A DNA stretch of 64,000 nt from Epiperipatus broadwayi. Its lineage: Eukaryota > Onychophora > Udeonychophora > Euonychophora > Peripatidae. The notes below the pieces were generated by a model. That model saw only the letters and a list, made by a program, of their open reading frames with translations. It had not been told where the DNA came from and did not search any database. The translations under genes and the position numbers were made by a program. The stretch is taken from assembly GCA_028023455.1 (NCBI GenBank), contig JAQFVV010006504.1:682001-746000 (forward strand). Direction: 5' to 3'. Every line of letters starts with the position of its first letter. Positions within the stretch are counted from its first letter, which is position 1. Positions 1-14,490 of this stretch are shown here, in pieces.

Positions 1-548
1 AATGTCAGTAATTTTTGATATTTTAGGATGATCAGATTTTTTTCTTGGTTTCATTGGGTACATGGGTTGAAGGAGATGTTGCTATGGGTTGGAGGCATGG
101 TGGGATTGCTTGCTTTCATAATTGGTGTGGAGGTTTTGTTAACACAGATATATGGGGTGCATTTGAATAGATATACTTCCAGAGAAGGGTTGTGATACAA
201 TTATATTAGAAATGGTTGAAATTATTGAATTGGAGTTTGTTGAAGATTGCTTAGACTCTATGTCTGGCTGTGTATTAGAAGTCAAGACCAAGTAAGGATT
301 TTGATAAAGTTTAAATGTGAGATCCATAACTAGAGGATTTCAATTTTAATGGGGGTGGTTGGACAGCTATGTTAGAATTGATTGCAATTGTTGTATTGGG
401 GTTTGTGATAGGTTGGTCAGATTCTGGACCTAGCTATGTTAAAGGTGAAAGCTAAGTGAAGCTCGATGTGGTTTAAATATATGATTTATGAGTAGATGGT
501 CTAGATGTAGGGAGACATGGTAAAAGCTATTATTGGAAATCACTTATG
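1..548. other. G/T-skewed unresolved DNA
   Basis: The + strand is clearly richer in G and T than its surroundings, so the minus strand is rich in A and C. The minus strand can be read as short Ser/Asn/Pro-rich stretches (for example 327-139), which would suit a decayed low-complexity ORF such as a gag N-terminus. No motif is recognised and no intact gene is supported. Confidence 0.3.
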
Positions 549-1500
549 TTTTTTTTAAATTATCATTAATAACATGATTTTAGTTGAAACGTTTAGTAAA
601 AAATATAACACAAAATTGGAATTAAGTTATCAACTGATTGGAAATTGAGAATATGTATAAAGTTACTTAGTTTTTTTTTAACACTTTGTTAACCTAATAT
701 TTTGAGTACTTTATAAGCATAAAAAGCCAGAGCTTGCTAACTTGGTTGAGAGCAAATTAACTGATTTCTGAATCACTTGACATCAAATTTTTAATAGTAA
801 ACAAAGATTAGAGTTTGCTACAATAACATTAAAAATAAGCATTTGCTTAACTGACATTTGGACTTTGAAACTCTATGCCAATATTATTAGTGGCATATAC
901 TAGTCATATGATGATGTTTTTTTTAATTATTGTTAAGTAATTTGATTTTAATTGAAAATTTGAATGAAAAGTGTAACGCAAAATTAAAAGTTATCAATTG
1001 ATTGAAAATTGAAAAAAGTATATGAAGGAAGTTTTTTCCCATTAGACTAAGATTTTGAATACTTTTTAAGCATAAAAAATGTATTGCTTGTTAACTTATT
1101 TGTGAGCAAGTGAAATGCTTGCTGAAGTTTTTTTTTAAAACAAAAATTGGAATTTTCTACAATAAAATTAGAAATAAGCATATGATTGACTGAACTTTGG
1201 ATTTTGAAACTGTACTGTTAATATTGGTGGCTGGCATATGGTTATGTGATAGTGTGTTACCCTATTGCTTTCTAAAATTATCATTGGGTAACTTGATTTT
1301 AATTAAAATTTTGAATAAAAAATGTAATGCAAAATTATTAATTAGTTATAAACTAATTGGAAATTGAAAAAGATATATCAGTCAGGTTTTTACCTTGTCG
1401 GCCTCAGGTTTTGAGTTCTTTTGGATCATAAAAAATTAGAACTTGTTTATTTGATTGTGAACAAGTGGAGTGTTTGCTGCAGAACTATTATAATTAGTAA
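549..1500. repeat. Diverged tandem repeat, unit about 360 bp, ~2.7 copies
   Basis: Three successive blocks share the same order of phrases. Each has an AATTAT.(A/G)TT..GTAA..TGATTTTA landmark (near 555, 920 and 1272), then a CAAAATT..AGTTAT.AACT.ATTGGAAATTGA phrase, a CATAAAAA stretch, then CTTGTTAACTT. The first two intervals are about 368 and 350 bp. The third copy fades out before the (ATT)n tract. Identity is moderate by eye, so this is an old satellite-like duplication. Confidence 0.6.
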
Positions 1501-1582
1501 TAATATTAATTTTTAAAAAAATCAAGTCAGATGTCACATGACATAATTTAGTAAGCTTGTATTTTGTGAGCTCTATATGTAA

Positions 1583-1718
<136 letters not shown>

Positions 1719-1799
1719 ATATCTATTATAGTTATTATTATTATGTTTTAACATGTTTTACAAAGGTTTTCCAGGTTATGGTTACAAAGGCTTTTAGAG

Positions 1800-4120
1800 T
1801 ATAACAAACTTTTTTTTCTCAGTGATGAAAGTTTTTATTCATCAAAAAAACAAAATACACAACAATTAAAAAGGTTTACAAAGAGATTATTACGTGGAAA
1901 AATGAAATTCAAGTACAATATGGTGAAGGGGAAGGGAATACATATGAAATGGGAAGGGGATTTGGAAAGGAGGTATAGTCCAGGCAAAAAAGAGTCTTTG
2001 GTAAGGAGCAATATTGATAGGCTTTGTTGCCCTGGTGGATGATAGGAGATTCTGTATGTGACATTAACTTTGGAGGAAATGCTATATGTTAAATCTTTAG
2101 AGGTTTCAGCGAATGATGGGGAGATTTCGGAGTAATGCTTAGATGCAACAGGCTGATTTGTGTCTTTTGTGGATGAGTAATTTTAGTTTTTCCTATTGTA
2201 CTTGGAGTTGCATTATGATTGGTTAGGTTGTTCTTTTTGGCTTTCTTTTTATCTTTGATAGAGAAAATCACAGTCTGAAAGAGAGGAAAGTCCAGAGGGC
2301 AAGAAGATGGAGACTTTGAAATAAGTTCTTTGGTGATGATGCTTTTAGTTAAGTTTTGTTTGAAATTCGATTTGAATAAATTTGGGTAATGTAGTTTAGG
2401 TCCCTGCACATTTTTTCTGCTAGGAGCAGTGGCATCTTTAAACTGTTTGAAAGAATGAAAAGTAATATGAAGAATACAATTTTGAAATGAGAAAAATTAA
2501 ATGCATCAACATAAAAGCAAAAAACCACTGGAAAACTTGTTATTGATAATTTTAGTTGAGTAATGGGAAAATTGAGTGGAATTTAGGTGGCTAGTTACCC
2601 CAGAGGAGAGGGGGGGTCTGAAAAAAAGATAATTAAAACGTCCTAAATAACTGGAACAACACACAAAAAACTTTATAAACAAGTTCTGACTGACAGAGAA
2701 ATTGGAGTAGGATAAATATTTAGGAGACTAAGAGGGAATAAAACCCTTTATGGTCCAAGAGATAATTGAAACACCCACCAAACAAGGAGAAAAATGAGGT
2801 AGTTAAATGCTGATAAGCACAAGGGAGACATAGGGAGATTGTATTAAAAAAGCACTAAAACTGAGATTTAGTGAATAAAAGAGTACATTAGCAGCAAAAT
2901 AAGGTCTTTAAAAGGCCAAATAAATATAAAAGATACCTTTCACTGCTGCAAAAACAACTTTTCAGAGCCATTCTGTGAGAGCTGTGGGAAGAATGACTTT
3001 CCAGTAAGAGTTTCACCCATGGACTAACAACCTTGATATGAATTAGAATGATATGGTTTACATAATACTGGAAAGATTTTGAATGATTGTTGGTTATTGT
3101 ATAAATCTGGTTAATGTAGCTGATTACAGTACAATAATACAAGCTTAGATTTTGCATAAATTCTTTCATAAGTGGACATTGGCAATTATAAATAATTGAT
3201 ACTTTTTGTACAACATAGCATAGGATATAAAAAAGTCATTGCATTTAATTCATTTGCCTTAAGCTTGGCTGGTCAATGTCGACAGCCTTCTACGGTATTG
3301 GACTATTCTAATGAGAATGTCTGAATCATAGATTTTCATGCAGATAGTTGTACTATGATGCAAATGAGTTGTTTGAGAAAGTTGTTATACCACCTATCTT
3401 GGTTATGGTAGCTTATAGATTGGTATGCTTTCTCAGGAGTGACCAGTTAACTGTAAAAATGTCCAGAAGGGGCTACTCACTGACATAATTTGTTGTGAAA
3501 TGTGGACAGATGTCTTCTGCTGTTGTTGCCTAATAAGAATGTGCAATATGCACCAGAAGACAAACAGGTTAAATGTAGCTGCTCATGTGGCAGGAGTTGA
3601 TGATCTTTGGAAGGATTGAGTTATGTGATGGTCGGAAATAGCATGTCACCTCTATGCACTGAACATAATTTTTCATGTGTAATTTAGAGCTTGACAGTCA
3701 TTGAGATGTTTTTAAGTCTCATCAGCTCCATGACATAGCCCACACACTGGGTCAATATTTTTGTACAGATGACAATACTGCAAAAGAATGTTGGAAATGT
3801 GTACAGGTTGATTCTGATTAGTAAAGCAAAAAATTTTATTCTAGTACCTATTTTTAAATTGATGGAGAAGCTGCTGCTTATTAATATCAAGCATTGGGAG
3901 AGCTTAGTCATTGTCAGGATCTGAATAAAGCAGGTATACATTTGACAGTAAGTACTTGCAATTGTGGGAGAGAGTGATCTGGTTGATAGTACATAGGATT
4001 AAGCAAATAAAGTTGTAAGGTATGATGTTGTTAGTGAGAATATTATTACTGTTGTTGTTATTATTATTATGTTATATTGCCAACTCTCCTTGCTATGTTC
4101 TAAATTGTTCTATATATTAC
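1800..4120. other. Unresolved retroelement-like debris
   Basis: This is a mosaic of G/T- and A/G-skewed segments without an intact gene. The minus strand at 2409-2089 encodes a 106-residue Lys/Ser/Pro/Thr-rich product, and 3169-2888 a 93-residue product. Neither shows a motif I recognise. Base skew and the reverse-transcriptase scrap that follows make decayed non-LTR retroelement sequence the likeliest origin. This is inference. Confidence 0.25.
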
Positions 4121-4126
4121 TGCAAT

Positions 4127-4276
4127 TTTCTGGAGGTTCTCAAATGTGTTAAAGTTATTGAAATTCATAAAAATGGTTTTAAGGATTGTATAAAAAACTT
4201 TAGACCTATTTCACTTTTACACACTGTGGCTAAAGCTTTTGAAAAATGCATATGCAATAAAATCATACATAGATAA
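4127..4276 (+). pseudogene. Reverse transcriptase fragment of a non-LTR retrotransposon
   Basis: The frame beginning near 4127 reads FLEVLKCVKVIEIHKNG, then after two residues FKDCIKNFRPISLLHTVAKA followed by FEKCI. The P/E-I-H-K-N-G and N-[FY]-R-P-I-S-L-L-x-[TV]-x-[AS]-K-x-F-E-K series matches the finger region (motifs 1-2) of LINE reverse transcriptases. About 50 codons survive and a TAA follows at 4274. Neither the palm motif with the first catalytic aspartate nor the [FY]xDD box follows. The upstream Leu-rich stretch is read from a (TTA) microsatellite and is not part of the domain. The clade cannot be named from so little; Jockey/CR1-like is a guess. Confidence 0.7.
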
Positions 4277-4279
4277 TGT

Positions 4280-5082
4280 CAGTAATTATGCCTACTAATG
4301 ATTTCAATTGAAAAAAATAATATTTAATATTTTTAAATTACAATAAAAAATATCTAAATGAAGTTCTTACCAATAACAAAGAAGCATCTGGACATTGGCT
4401 ACACATTACCTATTGAAGAAAGTTATAGTCATGAAATATTAGATATTAGAATTTTATGTTATTAAAAATCATCAAAGAAACAAAAAAAAGCTAAAAGTTA
4501 AATTATTTATTGTTAGTAAAATATTTTATTACAGTTTTCATTAAAATGATTTTTTTACCTGGTAGAAATTGCCACAACATATTTTCCAAGTGTCATCTTT
4601 TTAAAAATAAAATGTTTTTAAATCCACTACTAGTGGAATAGTTTTTTTTAATTTACTAATAAACCTTTTACAAAAATATTGCATCATAATCATTGACAAT
4701 TTATTTAGCTCCAGAGTAAAACAATTTAAAGTATCAGCCAATCACAAATTACCTTTCTACATCAGCTTTGTCATAACAATAGAAGGTGCAGTCAAACACA
4801 TAGAAATGTCTGTATAAGTTTGGATAATGCTGACATTTTAGAATTTTTCTAATTAATACATTAATCATCACACACCATAATATACGTTATACATATGTTT
4901 TAAAAATATACAAAAGTAATGATAATAGCACTATTGTAATACCTAAAGTATCAAATATGAGAGCAAAATTTCAGCTCTAAAGTGTGTTTGTTTGTTAAAT
5001 TTTGAATAATAAATTTTTTTGAAACTTATGAGCAATACACATTCACTGGAATATTTTTTGTTTCTGTAATATATATATATAT
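4280..5082. other. AT-rich DNA, no gene seen
   Basis: No coding, RNA or repeat signal was recognised apart from short A and T runs. Confidence 0.6.
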
Positions 5083-5106
5083 ATTGTAACGACATATTTA
5101 AACAAT
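5071..5106. repeat. (TA)n tract followed by TGTAACGACATATTTA
   Basis: A short (TA)n run ends in ATTGTAACGACATATTTAAA. The same TGTAACGACATATTTA string occurs inverted at 48467-48452, at the 5' edge of the ~2-kb repeat. It may mark the terminus of an element that extends rightwards from 5087. Confidence 0.4.
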
Positions 5107-5399
5107 CAATTATAAAATTTGTTTGGGAACATGGATATCCTATCCTAATGGTTACAGGGAATGCCTAATTAAGTATACAAGAATATACAGATTAGAATGA
5201 TACAAAGTCCACAAGAACATAATTAACATATTATATGATTTCAATGTAATAATTCATTACAACCATCCAGAGGTCAACATGGATGAGAGTCACATTTGGA
5301 CAATGACAATCAAGTTAATATTGGCACAAATCCAGATCCCAACAGTGAAAACTATCAAGGATTTCCCCAGACACTCTTCCACTTTTCCCCCAAACAATA

Positions 5400-7634
5400 C
5401 AGTCCATCTGTCATCAGTGGCAAGCTGCAGTGAAATGCACAGTCAAGGCCCCTTTTTGTAATGCAGTAGACAAAACAGTCTTATCAGATAAAATCTCGTG
5501 ATGAGGACCACTCTCAATAAATACCTTACCCCTAATCAAGATTTTTATATAGTCATACTGAGACTCACATTCAAAATCTTCCACTGCTAAATCCAGAGTA
5601 ATGACAAGCCTCAACCCAGACTTTTTCTGTCCCCAACTACCCTTATACTCATCATCCAACATTAGATATCAAGATCGGTTAAAATATATTTTGTGTCTTG
5701 GTTTATCCACCTCCTCAAGCCCTAAGGATTCTCAATAATCCTCCACCAATTCCAGATTGTCACTTTCTCTCTCCTTATGTTCTAAGAGCCCATCATGAAG
5801 GTGCCCATTTTTGGTGCATCACTCGGTCCATGACCTCCTTGTCCATTAACTCAAATGCCTGATCAGACTTCTCAATGTTGTCAGAAACAGACAAGTGCAT
5901 GGGCACATATGCTCTTTCTTTATTGTCATTGGCCTTATGCTTCTTTCCTTTTATATTCATGTCCAGTGAATCAGGATCCGATGAACTCTTACTCAATCTC
6001 CCAGCCTCCTGACTTCCCGAGCTATGAAGGAAGCTTTTTGGCATCCAATCTATGTTTGCCAGTTTTCCTTTTGTATTTTGCAGCAGGCATGACTGCAGAC
6101 TCTGTCAAAATCATTTCAGAATCAGACTCTGTGCCAGAATCAGTAGACAACCTAGGAGTTTTTTCAAATGGCTGTAGAATGAATGACTCATTTGTTCTGA
6201 ATGCTGTAATAACCCAGGATTAATTAGTAATGACAACATCCCCACTCTTGATTTGATATAACAGCTTGCCTTTTTTGTCCTGTCACAGTTGTACAATTAT
6301 GTATACAAGTCTTCCTAAGCTTACAAGTTGGGCACATCCTTGATGGACAATCCCTGATAAGGTGAGACCTCAACCTGCAATAGAAGCACTGTGGGCAGAG
6401 TGCCCCAAAAAGTTATTATTAGGGGCCCTGACTTCACATAGTGAACAGTGGAAATGTCTGTAGGAGAGACCCCTTTATTGAGGATGATTAAAAATAAAGC
6501 AGAATTTGTGAGTACAGGAATGTTATCCCTCTTCGCGAAGATATTTTTTTAAAATTTGATATTATTCCATAGGGTAGGATCATGAAATTTGACAATTATA
6601 TAACAGTTATTTGGATGATTTAATACCTTATACACATGAATCCATATTTTTTTCTGTAATTTGTCTACAAAATTGATCAATTAGAAATGTAAATAAGTCC
6701 TTATTTTGATTGGTGACAGCAAAAATTAGGCATTTATCATTCACATAATTTTGAAATGATTGGTGAAATTGGAGTGGAATAGTAGCATTGAAACTATCTA
6801 TAATATATTTTTAATTCCACTTGATTCAGCTTAGTAAAATGTAAGTTCATATTAGACATTCTATTATTAGCAGGCCCATATAATCATCCTCAAGAAAGTC
6901 AAAAAAAAATCTGGTATATTTTGTGAATCATAACAAAAAATGGAGATATTTTTATTATTAGACTTTTGCAAAATTTCAGCATATGATATCTTACCAGCTT
7001 CTTTATTTTGAACAAAACTCTGTGGGGCAAAGGGTATGTAACAAGTAAAGTTATCAATAGAAACAGCATTAAAATTGTCTATATCTTTGTTAAAATTAGT
7101 AGGATTATCCCTTGCTAAAATGTTATTAGAATTACTTTTACTATAAGAACATAATGCTGGGAGCATCGTCACTTTCAGTCCCTCTTCCATATGTCCCAGA
7201 CAGCTTGGACTGGCTCCCTCAGACAACAATTTGCCCATTGATGGTGAATTTTTACACATAACTTTATTTTTACAGTAAGTTTTAATGTTTTTGTTTGAAT
7301 TTTCAATATTAACTTGAACCCTTTGTGGTATTATCAAGTTATTCACACTAGAATTCTTACTTATACAGATTTCTCCATCCCTCATGATCTCTCTGGGAGC
7401 CAAAAGTTTTGGAGGATCACTGCTACTTTGGGGAACTAGATTGCTAGAAGGTTGATCCATGGATCTATCAAAACTTTCATTCATGGAAATTTGTTTTGTA
7501 AATAATTCTTTCTTTCCTTGGAATTTTTTAGTATTCTTAGATTTACAAATTGCTTCCATGTTTTTCTTCAGATTCTCTGTATTAGAATTTGAATTTCTTT
7601 CAATTCCCTGGATAATTGAGTCAACAAAATTCAC
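5400..7634 (-). pseudogene. Broken gag/ORF1-like gene with CCHC zinc knuckles
   Basis: Minus-strand reading from 7634 gives an open stretch of 255 residues (MNFVDSIIQGIERN...), Ser/Asn/Lys-rich and ending in a KISYAEILQKS phrase typical of LINE gag-like ORF1 proteins. After frameshifts, a PVLTNSALFLIILNKGVSP segment lies near 6500-6450. Frame then shifts into a perfect CCHC knuckle, CFYCRLRSHLIRDC (6388-6347; C-x2-C-x4-H-x4-C), and a second Cys-rich unit, CPTCKLRKTCIHNC (6334-6293), where Thr replaces the usual His. Polar residues follow at 6044-5793 and 5662-5414. Such proteins bind element RNA in ribonucleoprotein particles. Several stops and frameshifts make it dead. No reverse transcriptase was found downstream, so the LINE clade is unknown. 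Confidence 0.65.
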
Positions 7635-7784
7635 CCTTCACATGAAAGGAAGAACTGTGCTTAAGGTACAAAACCCTGAGGTTTTAAACAAAAGAAAACA
7701 AATATTTTGATAAAAAAAATAATACTTTTATCAACTCATAAAAGGAACAGAACCAATTAGTCCTGCTCCTTCTGGTGGCTTTTT

Positions 7785-7851
7785 AATTCGATTTTTATTT
7801 AAGTATTATTAATACAATTCGATTCTTATTTAAGTAGTATTAATACAATTG
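7785..7851. repeat. 31-bp direct tandem duplication
   Basis: AATTCGATTTTTATTTAAGT..ATTAATAC at 7785-7815 is repeated at 7816-7846 with two base changes, followed by a few bases of a third copy. Short and probably neutral. Confidence 0.7.
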
Positions 7852-8203
7852 ATTTGATAATGAAGTTTGAACATATAAATTAGTAATTTTTAATTAAATC
7901 TATCATAATACCTCACTAATAAAATAAATCAGATATATATATAAAATTCATTTTTTTAATAAGAAACTTGAACAAATAAACATCTAAATATATATTTGAT
8001 AATTATTCTCTGTTGTATCTGTAAAATAAATCGAAGTGTTTTTCAAACTTCAATGTATGTTTTCAGTCATAATAGCATGAAATAGTATATAAGAATATAC
8101 TAATAAATTATTTTGATGCTAAAATTTATTATATGTGTGTGTGTAATAGATTGAACCTTTGTCATTAATGTATGTATATATATATAATATTTTTCTTTTA
8201 CAG
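7852..8203. other. Probable intron end
   Basis: AT-rich DNA with (TA)n and (TG)n runs, ending in a polypyrimidine tract and acceptor, ATTTTTCTTTTACAG (8189-8203). It is interpreted as the 3' end of an intron because of the coding exon that follows. Confidence 0.4.
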
Positions 8204-8319
8204 ATACACCAAATTATGAAGAGAAAGCAAGTAATTCTGGATTGGGTATGAATTGGACTACTGACATATTGACTATGTTAATCGTCATCCTTGCCTTCAA
8301 GTTAAAATATAACTTATGA
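8204..8319 (+). CDS. Probable terminal exon of a membrane-anchored protein (partial)
   Basis: Directly after a strong 3' splice site (8189-8203), an open stretch of 37 codons reads TPNYEEKASNSGLGMNWTTD then ILTMLIVILAF and KLKYNL, ending at TGA 8317-8319. The exon would enter with two bases of a split codon (8204-8205). Composition differs from the AT-rich noise around it: a polar, Glu/Lys/Ser segment, a small-residue NSG stretch, then an 11-residue hydrophobic run and a short basic tail. That resembles a C-terminal membrane segment, or less well a GPI-attachment signal, which normally ends in its hydrophobic part. AATAAATAAA at 8706-8715 could serve polyadenylation but such strings are common here. 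The protein family is not recognised and no upstream exon was found. Confidence 0.45.
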
Positions 8320-11534
<3,215 letters not shown>

Positions 11535-11600
11535 AGTGTTTAAAACTATAGTATACTTAGAAAATTAGATTGCAAATGATATATATATATATATATATAT

Positions 11601-13790
11601 CAGAGTTAATTTCCTCATTTCATATTTTGTACTATCATTTGAAATATATAAAGTTTTAAATTTCATTAGAAAACACTGAATACATATGGTATTTTAATTT
11701 TTTTAATTGCTTCTACTAATTGGTATTTAATTCAGCATTTATAATAAATGACAGTTTATGTAATGTTTAAAATAATACTACAATCGTTTCAGTATTACAT
11801 TCTATGTTATATTTCAGACTAGTTTAAACACATTTAAAATTGTCATTGTTCCAGCTTCACACTTTAAAATAAAATATATGCATTAAAAATAAATATATAT
11901 TTACTACTCACACTGCTAATATGATCAAGGCATTTTTTGTGTGTGTGCTGCCTGACAGTGTAGAATATCAGCGAAATGTGGATGTCATATAAGAATTTAT
12001 TCTGTTCATTTTATATTTTATAGCAGTTAGTATTGTTCAAAATAATTGTTTGCAATCACATTTCACATTTGTTATAATTACATTTAGGTATTTACTAGTG
12101 CATATGTATGTATACTTTCAAATAATGTTAATTCCTTATGCAACATATTGACATTGTTATTGAGCTTAAATAAAAATTATATAACTATGGTTGGTAAGAT
12201 ATCAAACTAATTTTCATATTGCTAAAAATATCAGTTATTGATAAAAACATATGTCTAGCAGTGATTAGTTGATTTTTTTTCATCAAACATTGCCACTTGA
12301 CTGTTAGGAATTAAGTCAAATTAACGTTACTTAAAATTATTATAAATATATGTGCTTTTTAATTAGGTTATTTCAGATATTTAGCTGTTAGTTAAACTTT
12401 GGAACAAATTAATTGTGTGTACATTTAAATGCTTAATTACTTTTGCTTAGTAATTATAATTTTCTATTTATATTATGACATTTTATCCATATAATGATAA
12501 AAATTTGATTGTTAATTCTAAAAAGAAAATTTTTAAAATTATACTTGACCGGGTAGTTGCAATGTTGTTTTTCAAAATGATATTTGTCAATAATGAACAA
12601 TTTCTCTGCTTATTAAAATGATATATAGTATCATCAAAGATGTAAGAAAAGGACAGTGTAGTATAAAAAAATTATATATATTTATAAACAAGGCAAATGT
12701 TCATAATTAAACAGTAGCTGCTTAAAAAACACACACACACACACACTTTAGGTAAAGTATGTACCTGTTTTGAATAATAATTACTTGGATGCAAAGGATT
12801 ATTTGTAATTAGAGGTTTGCAATAATATAGTTTTATAGTTATAAAAAATGAAAGATATATTTAAATAAAAATATGTAAATCAAGATTTATTATAATATTC
12901 CGAACAAATAAAAAAATACATGAAATTCAAAATGTTTTTTTTTTTTTAAATATTAAATTGATTTAGTGTTTTATTGCATTTATAGTTTTATTACGTCTAG
13001 CAATATGATGAAAAACAAATTTAAATATATATATATTATTTTAAAATATTGTTCTTTGAAAATTAAATTTAAATTTTTACATTTTTTATATGATTTGTTT
13101 TATAATTTAATGCAAATATTTTTTTATTTTTTTTAATGATTGTTTTCATTTGATCTTTAACTCAAAATTTAATAAATTCTTCAACGATATCTAAATTTTA
13201 TGCATTATTTGTAACAATATTATAGAAAGAAAAAAATAATTACTTTGATTTTTAATTTATCTGAATTTTTTTTACATAATGACATTATATACATGCATAT
13301 TGCTTTATTTTAGGTTTTAATTTAAATGTAGCTTTTACTATTTATACCTTAATATGCCTATGCAGTTATATATCTATGACATGAAGTAGTTTTTACATGA
13401 CTCAAATCCCTATCTCTAAAGCTTTTGCTCTATAAATATATAAGCGTATTAAATTAACAATTCTATATATTAGTGATATTAAAAAATTAATAATTAAAAA
13501 GAACTTCTTTGTCATAAGGGGCAGTAAAAATAAATAAATTACTATTGACAAACTAATCGCATAGTAAAATATAACTCTTAATATTTAATATATATTTATC
13601 TTAAGAAAAAAAAACTTTTTTTATTCATACTTTGCACTTGCACATTTCTATATATATATGTAATCTTATCATGGAATATTAAAAAATAACTTTGAAGAAA
13701 TACAGACATCGAATAAGAATATCATTATATATATATAATTACTGTTAACACTAACTGAAATAATCATACAAATATCTAAAGCATTATACA
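11601..13790. other. AT-rich DNA, no gene seen
   Basis: Contains a short (AC)n at 12729-12746 and many A/T homopolymers. Nothing else recognised. Confidence 0.55.
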
Positions 13791-13791
13791 A

Positions 13792-13938
13792 TTACAAATA
13801 TCCAGTAATGCCTTCTGTTTAAAAGTCTATATCTCAATAATAGCGAACTTCAAAGTGATACATGATTACAAACATTATGAAGTTCGCTATTATTGAAATA
13901 TAGACTTTTAAACAGAGGGCATTACTGGATATTTGTAA
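13792..13938. repeat. Hairpin (foldback) with 61-bp arms
   Basis: Left arm 13792-13852 and right arm 13878-13938 are reverse complements with only two mismatches in 61 positions (arm starts TTACAAATATCCAGTAATGC). The 25-nt loop includes GATACATGATTACAAACATT. The loop sequence plus adjoining bases (13856-13880) recurs inverted at 14626-14650, so this hairpin may be one end of a larger inverted structure enclosing the foldback element at 14121-14490. Confidence 0.9.
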
Positions 13939-14120
13939 CGGTTTATATATATATACAGTGTGAACCAAATCAAAGATCTCTTCAATATTTAATATGTATC
14001 TAAATCTTACGATGTAAAATATAAACTAATTTCTCTCTTTAAGATCATTAATTTTCAGTTTCAGTCAACTGCTGAATATTAAAATTATTAAATTACAAAG
14101 TGGACCATATAAATATGGGT

Positions 14121-14490
14121 TTTAATTAGAGGAGATTTGAACCGAGACTTTCAAGCTTTCTTAGTTCATCCACTCCATCTTATACAACTAACACACCTGA
14201 CTACATACATGTAAAAATTATAAATGATCTTCATTATATACATTTCATGCTGAAACAGCACTCATCAGTTGGCCCAGATCATCATTTCCTACACAACTAA
14301 ATACTGATTGTATATATGTGTGGGAGATGATGATCTAGACCAACTGATGAGTGCTGGTTCAGCATTAAATGTGCATATTGGATATCATTTATCTTTTTCA
14401 CATATTTGTGATCATGTGTGTCCATTGTATAAGATGGAGTGAAGGACATAAGGAAGCTTAAATATCTGAATTAAAATACCCTCTAATTAC
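14121..14490. mobile_element. SINE-derived foldback element
   Basis: Two arms of about 170-195 bp are inverted around 14317. They share TTAATTAGAGG at the outer ends, CACTCCATCTTATACAA inside, and CACTCATCAGTTGG near the centre. Read on the minus strand the left arm holds CGGTTCAAATCTC, close to a tRNA-type B box (GGTTCRANTCC), so the arm descends from a tRNA-like SINE. The same family in a less diverged form makes the units at 44.7-46.4 kb. The arms flank a (TA)-rich centre and no coding capacity is present. Confidence 0.65.
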
